NCBI RefSeq assembly: GCF_017872975.1
Contig: NZ_JAGGJP010000001.1
Span: 372,001 to 436,000, forward strand
Direction: 5' to 3'
DNA from: Rubellimicrobium aerolatum
GTDB lineage: Bacteria; Pseudomonadota; Alphaproteobacteria; Rhodobacterales; Rhodobacteraceae
Length of the DNA stretch: 64,000 nt
Shown piece after piece: positions 56,369 through 64,000 of the stretch (position 1 is the first letter of the stretch; each line of letters starts with the position of its first letter). The notes below the pieces were generated by a model. That model ran no database searches. It was not told where the DNA came from and saw only the letters and a list, made by a program, of their open reading frames with translations. Position numbers and translations under genes: made by a program.

Positions 56369-56492
56369 GACGACGCCCGCCAGCCGGGCGGGCGTCGTCC
56401 AACGCCGCACTCGTCACGCGCCGGGCCCGGAGCCCGCGCGACCCGCCCGCACCGGGCGAGGCTGCCCAAGACACGAAGGACCGGCCGGGAAG

Positions 56493-56560
56493 TTTCACCC
56501 GGCCCCGACTTTCACCCGGCCCCGACTTTCGCCTAGCCCCGACTTTCGCCTAGCGCTCGA
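56493..56560. repeat. Four tandem 17-base units overlapping the end of the anti-sigma gene
   Basis: Units start at 56493, 56510, 56527 and 56544. The first two are TTTCACCCGGCCCCGAC; the third is TTTCGCCTAGCCCCGAC; the fourth, degenerate, overlaps the anti-sigma stop codon at 56550-56552. The repeated unit includes a copy of the stop, so the array grew by duplication of the gene's 3' end. Confidence 0.75.
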
Positions 56561-57212
56561 CCACCGAGCCCACGGCGACCACCGGCCCCGTCGCCACCCC
56601 GGTGGGCGAGCCGCCGACGGGCTCCACCGACAGCGCGAGCGTGGAGTCCTCGAATCCCCCCGCCAGCGCCGGGACGACCTCGATGGCCCCCGTCTCCGCG
56701 CGGGGGATCACGCCCAGCGAGGTCACCACCTCCCCCTGGATCAGCCACAGCTCCAGGTCTCGCCCCTCGGGCACGGCGCCCGCCGTGCGCCGCAGCTCCA
56801 GCCGGCGGGCGTCCTCGTCGTAGCGGGCCTCCACCACCAGCGATCCGTCCTGCGCCACGATTCGCGCGTCGTAGTCGAACGGCCCCGGCCGCAGCAGCCC
56901 CGGATCGAGCGCCAGCACCGCCAGCCCCGCCGCCACGACCCCGCCCAGCAGCCACGACAGGGACCGGGGCCAGGGCCGCCGCCGGGCCGGTTCGGGCCAA
57001 AGCCGCCGCTCCACCGCCGCCCGCAGCCGCGCGGGTGGCGCGACCGCCGGGATCTCGTCGGCCAGCGCCGCCAGACCCTCGCTCCAGTCCCGCACGAGGT
57101 CCCGGAACGCTGGATCGCGCCCCAGCCGCGCCTCGGCGGCCGCCAGCTCCGGCGCGTCCAGCAGCCCCAGCACGTATTCCGCCGCCAGCGCGGCGTCGTC
57201 CTCCGCGCTCAT
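56550..57212 (-). CDS. RskA-like anti-sigma factor
   Basis: The 220-residue membrane protein restrains the ECF sigma factor encoded just upstream. The N-terminal cytoplasmic domain (about 1-85; EYVLGLLDAPELAAAEARLGRD, RDWSEGLAALAD) is the sigma-binding fold, lacking the zinc His-x3-Cys motif. One membrane helix follows (about 90-112), then a periplasmic anti-sigma-K domain (about 115-220; LELWLIQGEVVTSLGVIP and GFEDSTLALSVEPVGGSPTG). Release is by proteolysis in relatives. The ATG at 57212 overlaps the sigma stop (ATGA), so the pair is coupled. Confidence 0.85.
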   Translation of the reverse strand: MSAEDDAALAAEYVLGLLDAPELAAAEARLGRDPAFRDLVRDWSEGLAALADEIPAVAPPARLRAAVERRLWPEPARRRPWPRSLSWLLGGVVAAGLAVLALDPGLLRPGPFDYDARIVAQDGSLVVEARYDEDARRLELRRTAGAVPEGRDLELWLIQGEVVTSLGVIPRAETGAIEVVPALAGGFEDSTLALSVEPVGGSPTGVATGPVVAVGSVVER

Positions 57213-57754
57213 GACGCCATGCACTCCCGCAGCTTGAGAAGCCCGCGCCGCAGCCAGGTCCGCACCGTGTTCAGCGGCACCCCATAGCGCCGCGACAGGT
57301 CGGCATAGGCCTCGCCGCCCAGGTAGGCCCGGCGGATCGCGTCCGCGCGGTCGGGCGGCAGCGTCCCCAGGCAGGCCCCGATTCGTCCCCGCTCGGCGGC
57401 GGCCAGCATCGCCTCCTCGGGGTTGGGCGCCCCGTCCGCCACCTCCGCCGCCTCGTGGATGGGGGCGGCCCGGCTCGCCCGCCGGGCGCGCAGCCGGTCG
57501 ATGGCGTGGTTGCGCGCCACCGTGATGAGCCAGGTCATCGGACTCAGCCCGTTCACCCGATAGCGGTCGGCGTTCCGCCACAGCTTCACGTAGATCTCCT
57601 GGAGCGCGTCCTCGGCCTCGGACCGATCGTTCAACACACGCAGCGCCACGCCGAACAGTTTCGCCGACGTGGCGTCATAAAGCGCCGACAGCGCCCGCCG
57701 GTCGCCCAGCGCCATGCGCGCGATCATGTCCTCGATGTCCGTCAGCCGCGTCAT
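57209..57754 (-). CDS. ECF RNA polymerase sigma factor (SigK/ECF19-like)
   Basis: The 181-residue sigma factor has region 2 ([43 protein letters not shown], about 24-67) and region 4 ([46 protein letters not shown], about 133-178). It is paired with the overlapping RskA-like gene, which is typical of SigK/RskA-type systems sensing envelope or redox stress. Transcription of the pair is divergent from cobS. Target genes are unknown. Confidence 0.88.
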   Translation of the reverse strand: MTRLTDIEDMIARMALGDRRALSALYDATSAKLFGVALRVLNDRSEAEDALQEIYVKLWRNADRYRVNGLSPMTWLITVARNHAIDRLRARRASRAAPIHEAAEVADGAPNPEEAMLAAAERGRIGACLGTLPPDRADAIRRAYLGGEAYADLSRRYGVPLNTVRTWLRRGLLKLRECMAS

Positions 57755-57900
57755 GCGTCCCCCCCGGCCGCCACAATGCCCGCTTCGGCGGATTTGGCAA
57801 CGCCCCGGCGGCCCCCTTGCGGCGGGAAGGGATCGGAATAAGAAAGCCAGTGCCCGCGAGGGCCAGACCAGGCCCGGCGGACGACCGAGGAGACAGCCGC

Positions 57901-58875
57901 ATGACCGACCCGACCGCCCGCCCCACCGAGGAGATCTCCGTCCGGGACGTCTTCGGCATCGACACCGACATGAAGGTGAGGGCCTTCGCCGACCGCGCCG
58001 ACCGCGTGCCCGAGATCGACCCCACCTACAAGTTCGACCCCGACACCACCCTCGCGATCCTCGCGGGCTTTGCCTACAACCGCCGGGTGATGATCCAGGG
58101 CTACCACGGCACCGGCAAGTCCACCCACATCGAGCAGGTGGCCGCCCATCTCAACTGGCCCACGGTGCGCGTGAACCTCGACAGCCACATCAGCCGGATC
58201 GACCTGATCGGCAAGGACGCGATCAAGCTGCGCGAGGGCGTCCAGGTGACCGAGTTCCAGGAGGGCATCCTCCCCTGGGCGCTCCGCAACCCCTGCGCCA
58301 TCGTCTTCGACGAATACGACGCGGGCCGCCCCGACGTGATGTTCGTGATCCAGCGCGTGCTGGAGACGGACGGCAAGCTCACGCTCATGGACCAGAACGT
58401 CATCCTGACGCCGCATCCGTCCTTCCGCCTGTTCGCCACCGCGAACACCGTGGGCCTGGGCGACACGACCGGCCTCTACCACGGCACGCAGCAGATCAAC
58501 CAAGCGCAGATGGACCGCTGGTCCCTGGTGGCGACGCTCAACTACCTCAGCCACGACGCCGAGGCCGCCATCGTGCTGGCCAAGAACCCGCACTACAACA
58601 CCGACAAGGGCCGCAAGGTCATCAACCAGATGGTGACGGTGGCCGACCTCACCCGCACCGCCTTCATGAACGGCGACCTGTCCACCGTCATGTCGCCCCG
58701 GACCGTCATCAACTGGGCCCAGAACGCCGAGATCTTCCGCAACGTCGGCTACGCCTTCCGCCTGTCCTTCCTGAACAAATGCGACGAGCTCGAGCGCCAG
58801 ACCGTGGCCGAGTTCTACCAGCGCTGCTTCGCCGAGGAACTGCCCGAAAGCGCCGTCGCCATGGCGATGCGGTGA
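57901..58875 (+). CDS. cobS: Aerobic cobaltochelatase ATPase subunit CobS
   Basis: CobS is the AAA+ subunit that, with CobT and CobN, inserts cobalt into hydrogenobyrinic acid diamide in aerobic B12 synthesis. The 324-residue protein has an N-terminal [11 protein letters not shown] segment, Walker [10 protein letters not shown] (67-75), Walker [11 protein letters not shown], the sensor [19 protein letters not shown] and arginine-finger region [11 protein letters not shown]. The ATG at 57901 follows GAGGAGACAG. The downstream secreted-protein gene overlaps its stop (GTGA). cobT lies 2.1 kb further on instead of adjacent. Confidence 0.95.
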   Translation: MTDPTARPTEEISVRDVFGIDTDMKVRAFADRADRVPEIDPTYKFDPDTTLAILAGFAYNRRVMIQGYHGTGKSTHIEQVAAHLNWPTVRVNLDSHISRIDLIGKDAIKLREGVQVTEFQEGILPWALRNPCAIVFDEYDAGRPDVMFVIQRVLETDGKLTLMDQNVILTPHPSFRLFATANTVGLGDTTGLYHGTQQINQAQMDRWSLVATLNYLSHDAEAAIVLAKNPHYNTDKGRKVINQMVTVADLTRTAFMNGDLSTVMSPRTVINWAQNAEIFRNVGYAFRLSFLNKCDELERQTVAEFYQRCFAEELPESAVAMAMR

Positions 58876-59249
58876 TCCGCCGGGCGCTCCTCCTCGGGGC
58901 GCCCCTCGCGGCGGCGGCCCTCGCGGCGGCGGCCCTCGCGGCCGCCCCCGTGCAGGCAGAGGATCGCGTCCTCGCCCAGAGTCCCGCCCGCTGCGCCGCC
59001 TTCTGGCAGGGCTACGCCGACGTGCTGGGCGACGAGGGCGAGCGGGCTCTGGCCGACCGCTTCCGCGCCGCCTCCATCCGCCTGATCGGCGAGGCCGCGA
59101 CCGACGCCACCATCGCCGAGCGCCGCCCCTGGATGCGCGACCTGCTCGACGCCTACATCCACGCCGGCGACGACCAGAGCCGCGACCTCTTCCGCCGCCT
59201 CGTCGCCGACTGCGGGAGGCTCGAGGCCGACCTGCCCTATCTCCGCTGA
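58872..59249 (+). CDS. Small secreted protein of unknown function
   Basis: The 125-residue product starts at a GTG overlapping the cobS stop by four bases. It has a signal peptide with an Ala/Leu repeat (residues about 5-26, cut after VQA) and a helical mature domain with two Cys (PARCAAFW and VADCGRLEA). The coding DNA of the signal region is a direct repeat of GCGGCGGCCCTCGCG units, so strand slippage could change its length. Coupling to cobS suggests the same transcript but not the same process. It overlaps the convergent gene at 59237 by 13 bases. Confidence 0.65.
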   Translation: MIRRALLLGAPLAAAALAAAALAAAPVQAEDRVLAQSPARCAAFWQGYADVLGDEGERALADRFRAASIRLIGEAATDATIAERRPWMRDLLDAYIHAGDDQSRDLFRRLVADCGRLEADLPYLR

Positions 59250-59974
59250 CGCCGCAGCGCCAAGGCCCCGGCGCCCAGCGCCGCCGCATAGAGCGGCAAC
59301 CCCCCGGGCAGCGGCACCGGCGCGGGCGCCACGTCCGTCACCACCGTGAAGTCGTCCACGCGCCCACCTATGCAGCCAATGAAGAAGTATTCCCCGCACT
59401 GGTAGGCGTAGCCGTCCGCTGGCAGGCCACCCACCGGCTGCAGGAGGAGCCGCACCCGCAGGGCGGAGAGCTGCGTGAACTCGTCCCCGAAGACATAGGT
59501 GTCGTCGTATTCGGCCAGCCCCGCCCCCAGCTCCGCCACCGCGACCGCAACCCCGTCGCGATAGCCGGTGAGCAGCAGGTAGCCGAAGTCATAGGGCTCG
59601 CCGCCCGGGCAGGTCTCGGCGCGGACGCACAGGTCCGCGAGCTGCTCCCGCTCCTTCTCATCGCATCCTGGGCAGGGGGCGCGGATCGTGTTGTTGTAGC
59701 CCCGCAGGTCGATGGAGACCGGCGTGAAGGCCGTGCCCGGATCGGCGACGAACACCGTCCCCGCCGAGAACCCGTCGTCCCCCAGGACGAGGTAGGGCGC
59801 GATATGGTCGTAGCGGTAGCGGTTCTGGTCCTCGTAGCGGACGTTGCCCACCTTGCCGCCGGTGGGCTGGTAGTCGAAATCGCCCAGCTCGTCGAAGGTG
59901 ATCGTCACCGTCGCCGCCTGTCCCACGGCGGGCGCCACCAGCAGCGCGGCGAGGATGGGGCCGAGACGGGCCAT
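59237..59974 (-). CDS. Secreted VPLPA-CTERM-type protein
   Basis: The 245-residue protein has a signal peptide (about 1-20, ALLVAPAVGQA), a beta-rich domain with paired Cys (CPGCDEKE; CVRAETCPGG; CGEYFFIGC) and a C-terminal sorting signal: the VPLPGG motif, a hydrophobic helix (LPLYAAALGAGALAL) and a basic tail (RRQRR). Such tails (PEP-CTERM, VPLPA-CTERM) are cut by an exosortase-like enzyme, and none is in this window. It is probably surface exposed. AAAGGAGAACGCC precedes the ATG. Confidence 0.8.
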   Translation of the reverse strand: MARLGPILAALLVAPAVGQAATVTITFDELGDFDYQPTGGKVGNVRYEDQNRYRYDHIAPYLVLGDDGFSAGTVFVADPGTAFTPVSIDLRGYNNTIRAPCPGCDEKEREQLADLCVRAETCPGGEPYDFGYLLLTGYRDGVAVAVAELGAGLAEYDDTYVFGDEFTQLSALRVRLLLQPVGGLPADGYAYQCGEYFFIGCIGGRVDDFTVVTDVAPAPVPLPGGLPLYAAALGAGALALRRQRR

Positions 59975-60049
59975 GGCGTTCTCCTTTGCACGGAACTCCG
60001 CGCGGACTGTCGAATCACCCCATCCCGAAGTCAATCGTCGCCGGATCGA

Positions 60050-60193
60050 TCAATCGTTAACGAATCGTGCACGCAACGTTCGTAGCTGTCGGAGATCGTC
60101 AATCCTTTCGTGCGAATCTCCTCGCACGGGCGGCAACAGGGCCGTCGAGAAAACGAACAGGAGGACGGACCATGCAACGACCGAACGCCGCAC
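60050..60193 (-). CDS. Possible 47-residue secreted or membrane peptide
   Basis: A short frame starts with GTG at 60193 behind AGGGGGGC and gives a hydrophobic segment ([16 protein letters not shown], about 8-23) followed by a charged helix ([17 protein letters not shown]). It lies between the FMN reductase and the VPLPA-CTERM gene, all on the minus strand, in an interval with lower G+C. Neither neighbouring families nor strong codon bias confirm it, so it is tentative. Confidence 0.25.
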   Translation of the reverse strand: MRRSVVAWSVLLFVFSTALLPPVRGDSHERIDDLRQLRTLRARFVND

Positions 60194-60270
60194 GACCCGC
60201 CCCCCTGGGGCACTCGCTAAGAAACCTGCTGCGCCGGGCGCTGTCGCACCCGGCCGGGACCGCCTCGGCC

Positions 60271-60864
60271 TCAGGCCGCCGCGCGCGCCGCCTTCAGGAC
60301 GGACGCATACCAGCTCACCTGGTCCATCATGTCCTTGAGCGAGCCGCCGATCACCCCGTCCAGCGCCTCCATGGGCTCGGGGTTCGGGTTGTAGGCGCTC
60401 ACGCGGTAGAAGTCGGACCCGCCGATATGGACGCCCGCGCGCACCGGGACCATCTGCAGCTCCACGGCGATCAGCCGCAGGTGCTCGATGGCGCGCGCCG
60501 CGCCGACGCTGCCGTAGCCGACGACGCCCATCGGCTTGCGGCCCCAGTTCACGTAATCCTGGTCCAGCGCGTTCTTGAGCGCGCCGGTGATCGAGCGGTT
60601 GTATTCGGCGACGATGAACACGTAGCCGTCGAAGCCGGCGATGGTCTCCTGCCAGCGCACCGCGCGGGGGTCCTCGCTCGGCACGTAGGCGTTGGACGCG
60701 ACCTCGTTGAAGAACGGCAGGTCGAAGTCCTTGAGGTCGACCAGCTCGACCTCGACGTCGCCGCGCGCCCGGATCTTCTCCAGCGCCCACTGCGCGGGCT
60801 TGTCGGCCCAGCGCGCGTCGCGGGTCGAACCGATGATGAGGGCGATCTTGGGCTTGTCGGCCAT
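60271..60864 (-). CDS. NADPH-dependent FMN reductase
   Basis: The 197-residue flavodoxin-like protein is of the NADPH-dependent FMN/quinone or azo reductase family. Features: [24 protein letters not shown] (about 6-29; phosphate-binding Gly-Ser-Thr-Arg), [38 protein letters not shown] (Pro-Glu-Tyr-Asn-type segment, here AEYNRSITG) and [15 protein letters not shown]. The protein is cytosolic, and its actual electron acceptor is not evident. It sits between the secreted-protein genes and cobT, in the place where cobS and cobT would normally adjoin. Confidence 0.85.
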   Translation of the reverse strand: MADKPKIALIIGSTRDARWADKPAQWALEKIRARGDVEVELVDLKDFDLPFFNEVASNAYVPSEDPRAVRWQETIAGFDGYVFIVAEYNRSITGALKNALDQDYVNWGRKPMGVVGYGSVGAARAIEHLRLIAVELQMVPVRAGVHIGGSDFYRVSAYNPNPEPMEALDGVIGGSLKDMMDQVSWYASVLKAARAAA

Positions 60865-61014
60865 GGGGGTCACTCCGGGAAAGACGTTGCCGCCCTGACT
60901 TGCGGCGGCGACGGCCGGACCGCAAGCGCCGCGCCCGCGCGCCGCCGCACAGCGCCTGCGCGGAACGCGCCTCCCGCCCTTGCCGGGGCGGGGTGCGGGT
61001 GCTTTATCTCCCCC

Positions 61015-62880
61015 ATGTCCAAGCCCAGCGACAATCCCGCCGATCCCTTCAAGAAGGCCCTGGCCGAGGCCGCCAAGGTCATGGCCGACGACCCCGAGCT
61101 GACGGTCAGCTATTCCGTGGACCCGCCGGGCCTCACGTCCGACACGATGCGCCTGCCGCAGGTCTCGCGCCGCCTCACGAAGGACGAGGTGCTGCTCGCT
61201 CGCGGCACCGCCGACGGCCTCGCCCTGCGCCGCCGCCTGCACGACCCGGCCCTGGCCGACCGCTACCGGCCCCAGGGCCAGATGGCGCGCGACCTCATGG
61301 ACGCCATGGAGACCGCCCGCGTCGAGGCGCTGGGGGCCGAGCACATGCCCGGCACCGCCGGCAACATCGACGCCCGCATCGCCTCGGACGCCAAGCGCAA
61401 GGGCTACGACCAGATCCGCGCCTCGCAGGACGCCCCCCTCGCCATCGCGGCGGGCTACCTCATCCGCCACCTCGCGACCGGCCGTCCCCTGCCGCCCGGA
61501 GCCTCCAACGTCATGGAGCTGTGGCGCGGCTTCATCGAGGACATGGCCGGCGACCGCCTGTCCGACATCCCCGACCTGCTGTCCGACCAGCGCGCCTTCG
61601 CCCGCTTCTCGCGCGACGTGATCCGCGACCTGGGCTACGGCGACCAGCTCGGCGACGACCCCGACGACCAGCAGGACGAGGCGCAGGACGAGGCCGAGCC
61701 CGAGGACGACGACACCGACGACGCCGGGAGCGAGCAGGAGAGCGAATCCGAGGAGCCCGAGGCCTCCCCCGAGCGCGCGCAGGACGAGGAGCAGGACGCC
61801 TCCCAGGCCCAGGTCTCCATGGAGGCCGACTCCGACGCCGAGGAGATGGACGCCGAGGAGCTCCCCGAGGGCGAGGCCCCGCACGAGCCGCCGCCGCCCG
61901 CGCCCGTCTCGGACGCCGACCCCACCTACAAGGTCTTCACCACCCGCTTCGACGAGATCATCGGCGCCGAGGAGCTGGCCGAGCCCGCCGAGCTCGAACG
62001 CCTGCGCGCCTATCTCGACCAGCAGCTCGACCCGCTGAAGGGCGCGGTCAGCCGCCTGGCGAACAAGCTGCAACGCCGCCTTCAGGCCCAGCAGAACCGC
62101 TCGTGGGAGTTCGACCGGGAGGAGGGCATCCTCGACGCCGGCCGCCTCGCGCGCGTCGTCGCCAGCCCGACGACGCCGCTCAGCTTCAAGGTCGAGAAGG
62201 ACACCGAGTTCCGCGATACCGTCGTGACGCTCCTCCTCGACAACTCCGGCTCCATGCGCGGCCGCCCCATCTCCATCGCCGCGATCTGCGCCGACGTGCT
62301 GGCGCGGACGCTCGAACGCTGCCAGGTCAAGGTGGAGATCCTGGGCTTCACCACCCGCGCCTGGAAGGGCGGCCAGAGCCGCGAAAGCTGGCTCGGCGAA
62401 GGCCGCCCCGCCCTGCCCGGCCGCCTCAACGACCTGCGCCACATCGTCTACAAGGCCGCCGACGCCCCCTGGCGGCGGGTCCGCAACAACCTCGGCCTGA
62501 TGATGAAGGAAGGCCTCCTGAAGGAGAACATCGACGGCGAGGCCCTCGAATGGGCGCACCGCCGCATGGTCGCCCGCCCCGAGGCCCGCAAGGTCCTCAT
62601 GGTCATCTCCGACGGCGCGCCTGTGGACGACTCCACGCTCTCCGTGAACCCCGCGAACACGCTGGAGAAGCACCTTCGCGACGTGATCGCCATGGTGGAG
62701 CGCCGCAAGGCGGTCGAACTCATCGCCATCGGCATCGGCCACGACGTGACGCGCTACTACCAGCGCGCCGTGACTATCACCGACGTGGAGCAGCTCGCCG
62801 GCGCGATGACCGAACAGCTCGCGAGCCTCTTCGAGTCCGACCCGCGCAAGCGGGCCAAGGCCGAGCGGAGGCGCGCGTGA
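61015..62880 (+). CDS. cobT: Aerobic cobaltochelatase subunit CobT
   Basis: CobT is the von Willebrand A-domain partner of CobS in cobalt insertion into the corrin ring. The 621-residue protein has an N-terminal helical domain (about 1-205), an acidic, Glu/Asp/Ser-rich linker (about 215-300) and the vWA domain with the MIDAS motif DNSGS (Asp409, Ser411, Ser413) and [17 protein letters not shown] further on. The ATG at 61015 matches the family start ([12 protein letters not shown]). The pepP-like gene begins inside its stop (TGATG). CobN is not nearby. Confidence 0.95.
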   Translation: MSKPSDNPADPFKKALAEAAKVMADDPELTVSYSVDPPGLTSDTMRLPQVSRRLTKDEVLLARGTADGLALRRRLHDPALADRYRPQGQMARDLMDAMETARVEALGAEHMPGTAGNIDARIASDAKRKGYDQIRASQDAPLAIAAGYLIRHLATGRPLPPGASNVMELWRGFIEDMAGDRLSDIPDLLSDQRAFARFSRDVIRDLGYGDQLGDDPDDQQDEAQDEAEPEDDDTDDAGSEQESESEEPEASPERAQDEEQDASQAQVSMEADSDAEEMDAEELPEGEAPHEPPPPAPVSDADPTYKVFTTRFDEIIGAEELAEPAELERLRAYLDQQLDPLKGAVSRLANKLQRRLQAQQNRSWEFDREEGILDAGRLARVVASPTTPLSFKVEKDTEFRDTVVTLLLDNSGSMRGRPISIAAICADVLARTLERCQVKVEILGFTTRAWKGGQSRESWLGEGRPALPGRLNDLRHIVYKAADAPWRRVRNNLGLMMKEGLLKENIDGEALEWAHRRMVARPEARKVLMVISDGAPVDDSTLSVNPANTLEKHLRDVIAMVERRKAVELIAIGIGHDVTRYYQRAVTITDVEQLAGAMTEQLASLFESDPRKRAKAERRRA

Positions 62881-64000
62881 TGTTCCAGACCTTCACCGTC
62901 ACGGCCGACCCGTCCCACGGCCCCGCCCGCCTCGCCGCCCTGCGCGTCCTCATGGCCGAGCAGGGCCTCGACGCCGTGCTGGTGCCCCGGTCGGACAGGC
63001 ATCAGGGTGAATACGTCGCCCCCGGCGACGAGCGCCTCGCCTGGCTGACTGGCTTCACCGGCTCGGCCGGCTTCTGCGCCGTCACGGCCCAAGAGGCCGG
63101 CGTCTTCATCGACGGCCGCTACCGCGTGCAGGTCCGCTCCCAGGTCGCCCCCGACTTCACGCCCGTGAACTGGCCGGAGACCAAGCTCTCCGACTGGCTC
63201 CTCGAACGCCTTGCCTCCGGCCACCGGATCGGCTTCGACCCGTGGCTGCACACGATGGACGAGATCGCGACCCTCCACGCGACGCTGGAGCCCAAGGGCC
63301 TCGGCCTTGTCCCCATCGAGAACCCCATCGACCGCCTCTGGACCGACCGGCCCCCGCCGCCCGCCGCTCCCTTCACCGCCTACCCGGAGAACCTCGCGGG
63401 TGAGACCCACGCGAGCAAGCGCGCCCGCCTCGCCGCGCAACTGCGAGAGGCCGGCGAACGGGCCTGCGTCCTCACGCTCCCCGACTCCATCGCCTGGCTC
63501 CTCAACATCCGAGGGGCCGACGTCGCCTGCAATCCGGTCCCCCACGCCTATGCCGTGCTGCACGAGGATGGCACCTGCGACCTCTACTGCCAGCCGGGCA
63601 AGGCCGACGCGATCCTCGGCCACCTGAGCGACGGCGTCCGCGTCCACCCCGAAACCTCCTTCGTCCCCGGCCTCGACTTCCTCCCCTCGCCCACCCGGCT
63701 CGACCCCAAGTCCTGCCCCGAGGCGATCCATGCCTTCCTGACCACGCGCGGCATCACCGTCGCGCGCGGGTCCGACCCCTGCCTCCTCCCCAAGGCGCGC
63801 AAGACCGCCCAGGAGATCGCCGCCACCACCGAGGCGCACCTCCGCGACGGCGCGGCCATGGCGAACTTCCTCGCTTGGCTCGACCGCGAGGCCCCGACGG
63901 GCAACCTCACCGAGATCGCCGTCGTCCAGGCCCTCGAAGGCTTCCGCCGCGCCACCAACGCGCTCCGCGACATCAGCTTCGACACGATCTGCGGCGCGGG
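62880..64000 (+). CDS. Aminopeptidase P family protein (M24B), 3' end outside window
   Basis: The first 373 codons are visible. They start with ATG at 62880 within the cobT stop (TGATG). The product has the N-terminal creatinase-like domains of X-Pro aminopeptidase: LRVLMAEQGLDAVLVPRSDRHQGEYV, then RLAWLTGFTGSAGFCAVT (about 50-67) and FIDGRYRVQVRSQV; the second domain has DSIAWLLNIRGADVACNPVPHAYAVL, and the M24 catalytic domain starts near KARKTAQEI. The metal-binding His/Asp/Glu residues lie beyond 64000. The length of the visible part suits the ~600-residue eukaryote-like family. Confidence 0.88.
   Translation, partial: MFQTFTVTADPSHGPARLAALRVLMAEQGLDAVLVPRSDRHQGEYVAPGDERLAWLTGFTGSAGFCAVTAQEAGVFIDGRYRVQVRSQVAPDFTPVNWPETKLSDWLLERLASGHRIGFDPWLHTMDEIATLHATLEPKGLGLVPIENPIDRLWTDRPPPPAAPFTAYPENLAGETHASKRARLAAQLREAGERACVLTLPDSIAWLLNIRGADVACNPVPHAYAVLHEDGTCDLYCQPGKADAILGHLSDGVRVHPETSFVPGLDFLPSPTRLDPKSCPEAIHAFLTTRGITVARGSDPCLLPKARKTAQEIAATTEAHLRDGAAMANFLAWLDREAPTGNLTEIAVVQALEGFRRATNALRDISFDTICGA

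Noticed and set aside
60172-60270. ATG at 60172 behind AGGAGGA on the plus strand, in frame with cobT
   Set aside because: The frame runs antisense through the FMN reductase for about 280 codons with no fold-like sequence; the ribosome-binding-site match looks accidental, and cobT starts well at 61015.

Overview
The window is high-G+C DNA from an alphaproteobacterium, most likely a member of the Rhodobacterales (Paracoccaceae/Roseobacter relatives). The evidence is gene content: a GapR nucleoid protein, an NDUFA12-type complex I subunit, long two-domain Dcd, a PhyR/EcfG general stress locus, a VPLPA-CTERM surface protein, aerobic cobaltochelatase genes cobS/cobT, a BolA-DnaJ pair, and dispersed hairpin repeats that I recall from this order. 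Genes are packed tightly: many pairs overlap by ATGA, GTGA or TGATG, and three convergent pairs share a CTAG stop. No phage, IS element, CRISPR array or plasmid module is visible, so this looks like ordinary chromosome with local gene decay.

Layout. 1-9.4 kb: tail of an unknown acidic protein, tRNA-Pro(GGG), dcd, gapR, a DUF892 ferritin-like protein, an orphan FliM/FliN-like protein, a receiver / small membrane protein / symporter-histidine kinase operon, and an XRE-DUF2083 regulator. 9.4-13.7 kb: accB-accC-aat, then on the other strand the operon NDUFA12-mlaD-DUF2155, in which mlaD lacks the first half of its MCE domain. 13.7-18.3 kb: an 830-bp gene-free stretch flanked by inverted copies of a hairpin repeat, a RidA protein, a frameshifted glycosyltransferase, clpX and clpP. 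18.4-21.9 kb: general stress response genes (histidine kinase, EcfG sigma, divergent PhyR) with no recognisable NepR. 22-26 kb: moaA, waaA, and a core glycosyltransferase.

26-33.3 kb: an M20 amidohydrolase divergent from a complete dipeptide-type ABC operon (two ATPases, binding protein, two permeases). 33.3-35.4 kb: ornithine decarboxylase with a structured leader that resembles the alphaproteobacterial speF motif, and an RsuA-type pseudouridine synthase. 35.4-38.4 kb: pntA-pntB. 38.5-47.4 kb: a small methyltransferase, kynureninase, D-lyxose isomerase, a MATE exporter broken by one in-frame TGA, a class I glutamine-amidotransferase-like hydrolase, a SAM methyltransferase, malate synthase G, and an ArsR/AHSA1 pair with an operator over the start codon. 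47.5-55.4 kb: pepN, an acyltransferase, two tandem paralogous lytic transglycosylases, gatB and a DUF4177 protein. 55.4-64 kb: bolA, a DnaJ-like gene, an ECF sigma/anti-sigma pair, cobS, a secreted protein, a VPLPA-CTERM protein, an FMN reductase, cobT and the start of an aminopeptidase P. The bolA-dnaJ-cobS-cobT order that I expect in this order is split here by two insertions.

I did not find a clearly undescribed multi-gene system. The observations most worth a second look are the odc leader, the missing NepR, the shortened MlaD, the split cobalamin cluster, the two dispersed repeat families, and the three young-looking lesions (glycosyltransferase frameshift, MATE nonsense codon, mlaD internal deletion).
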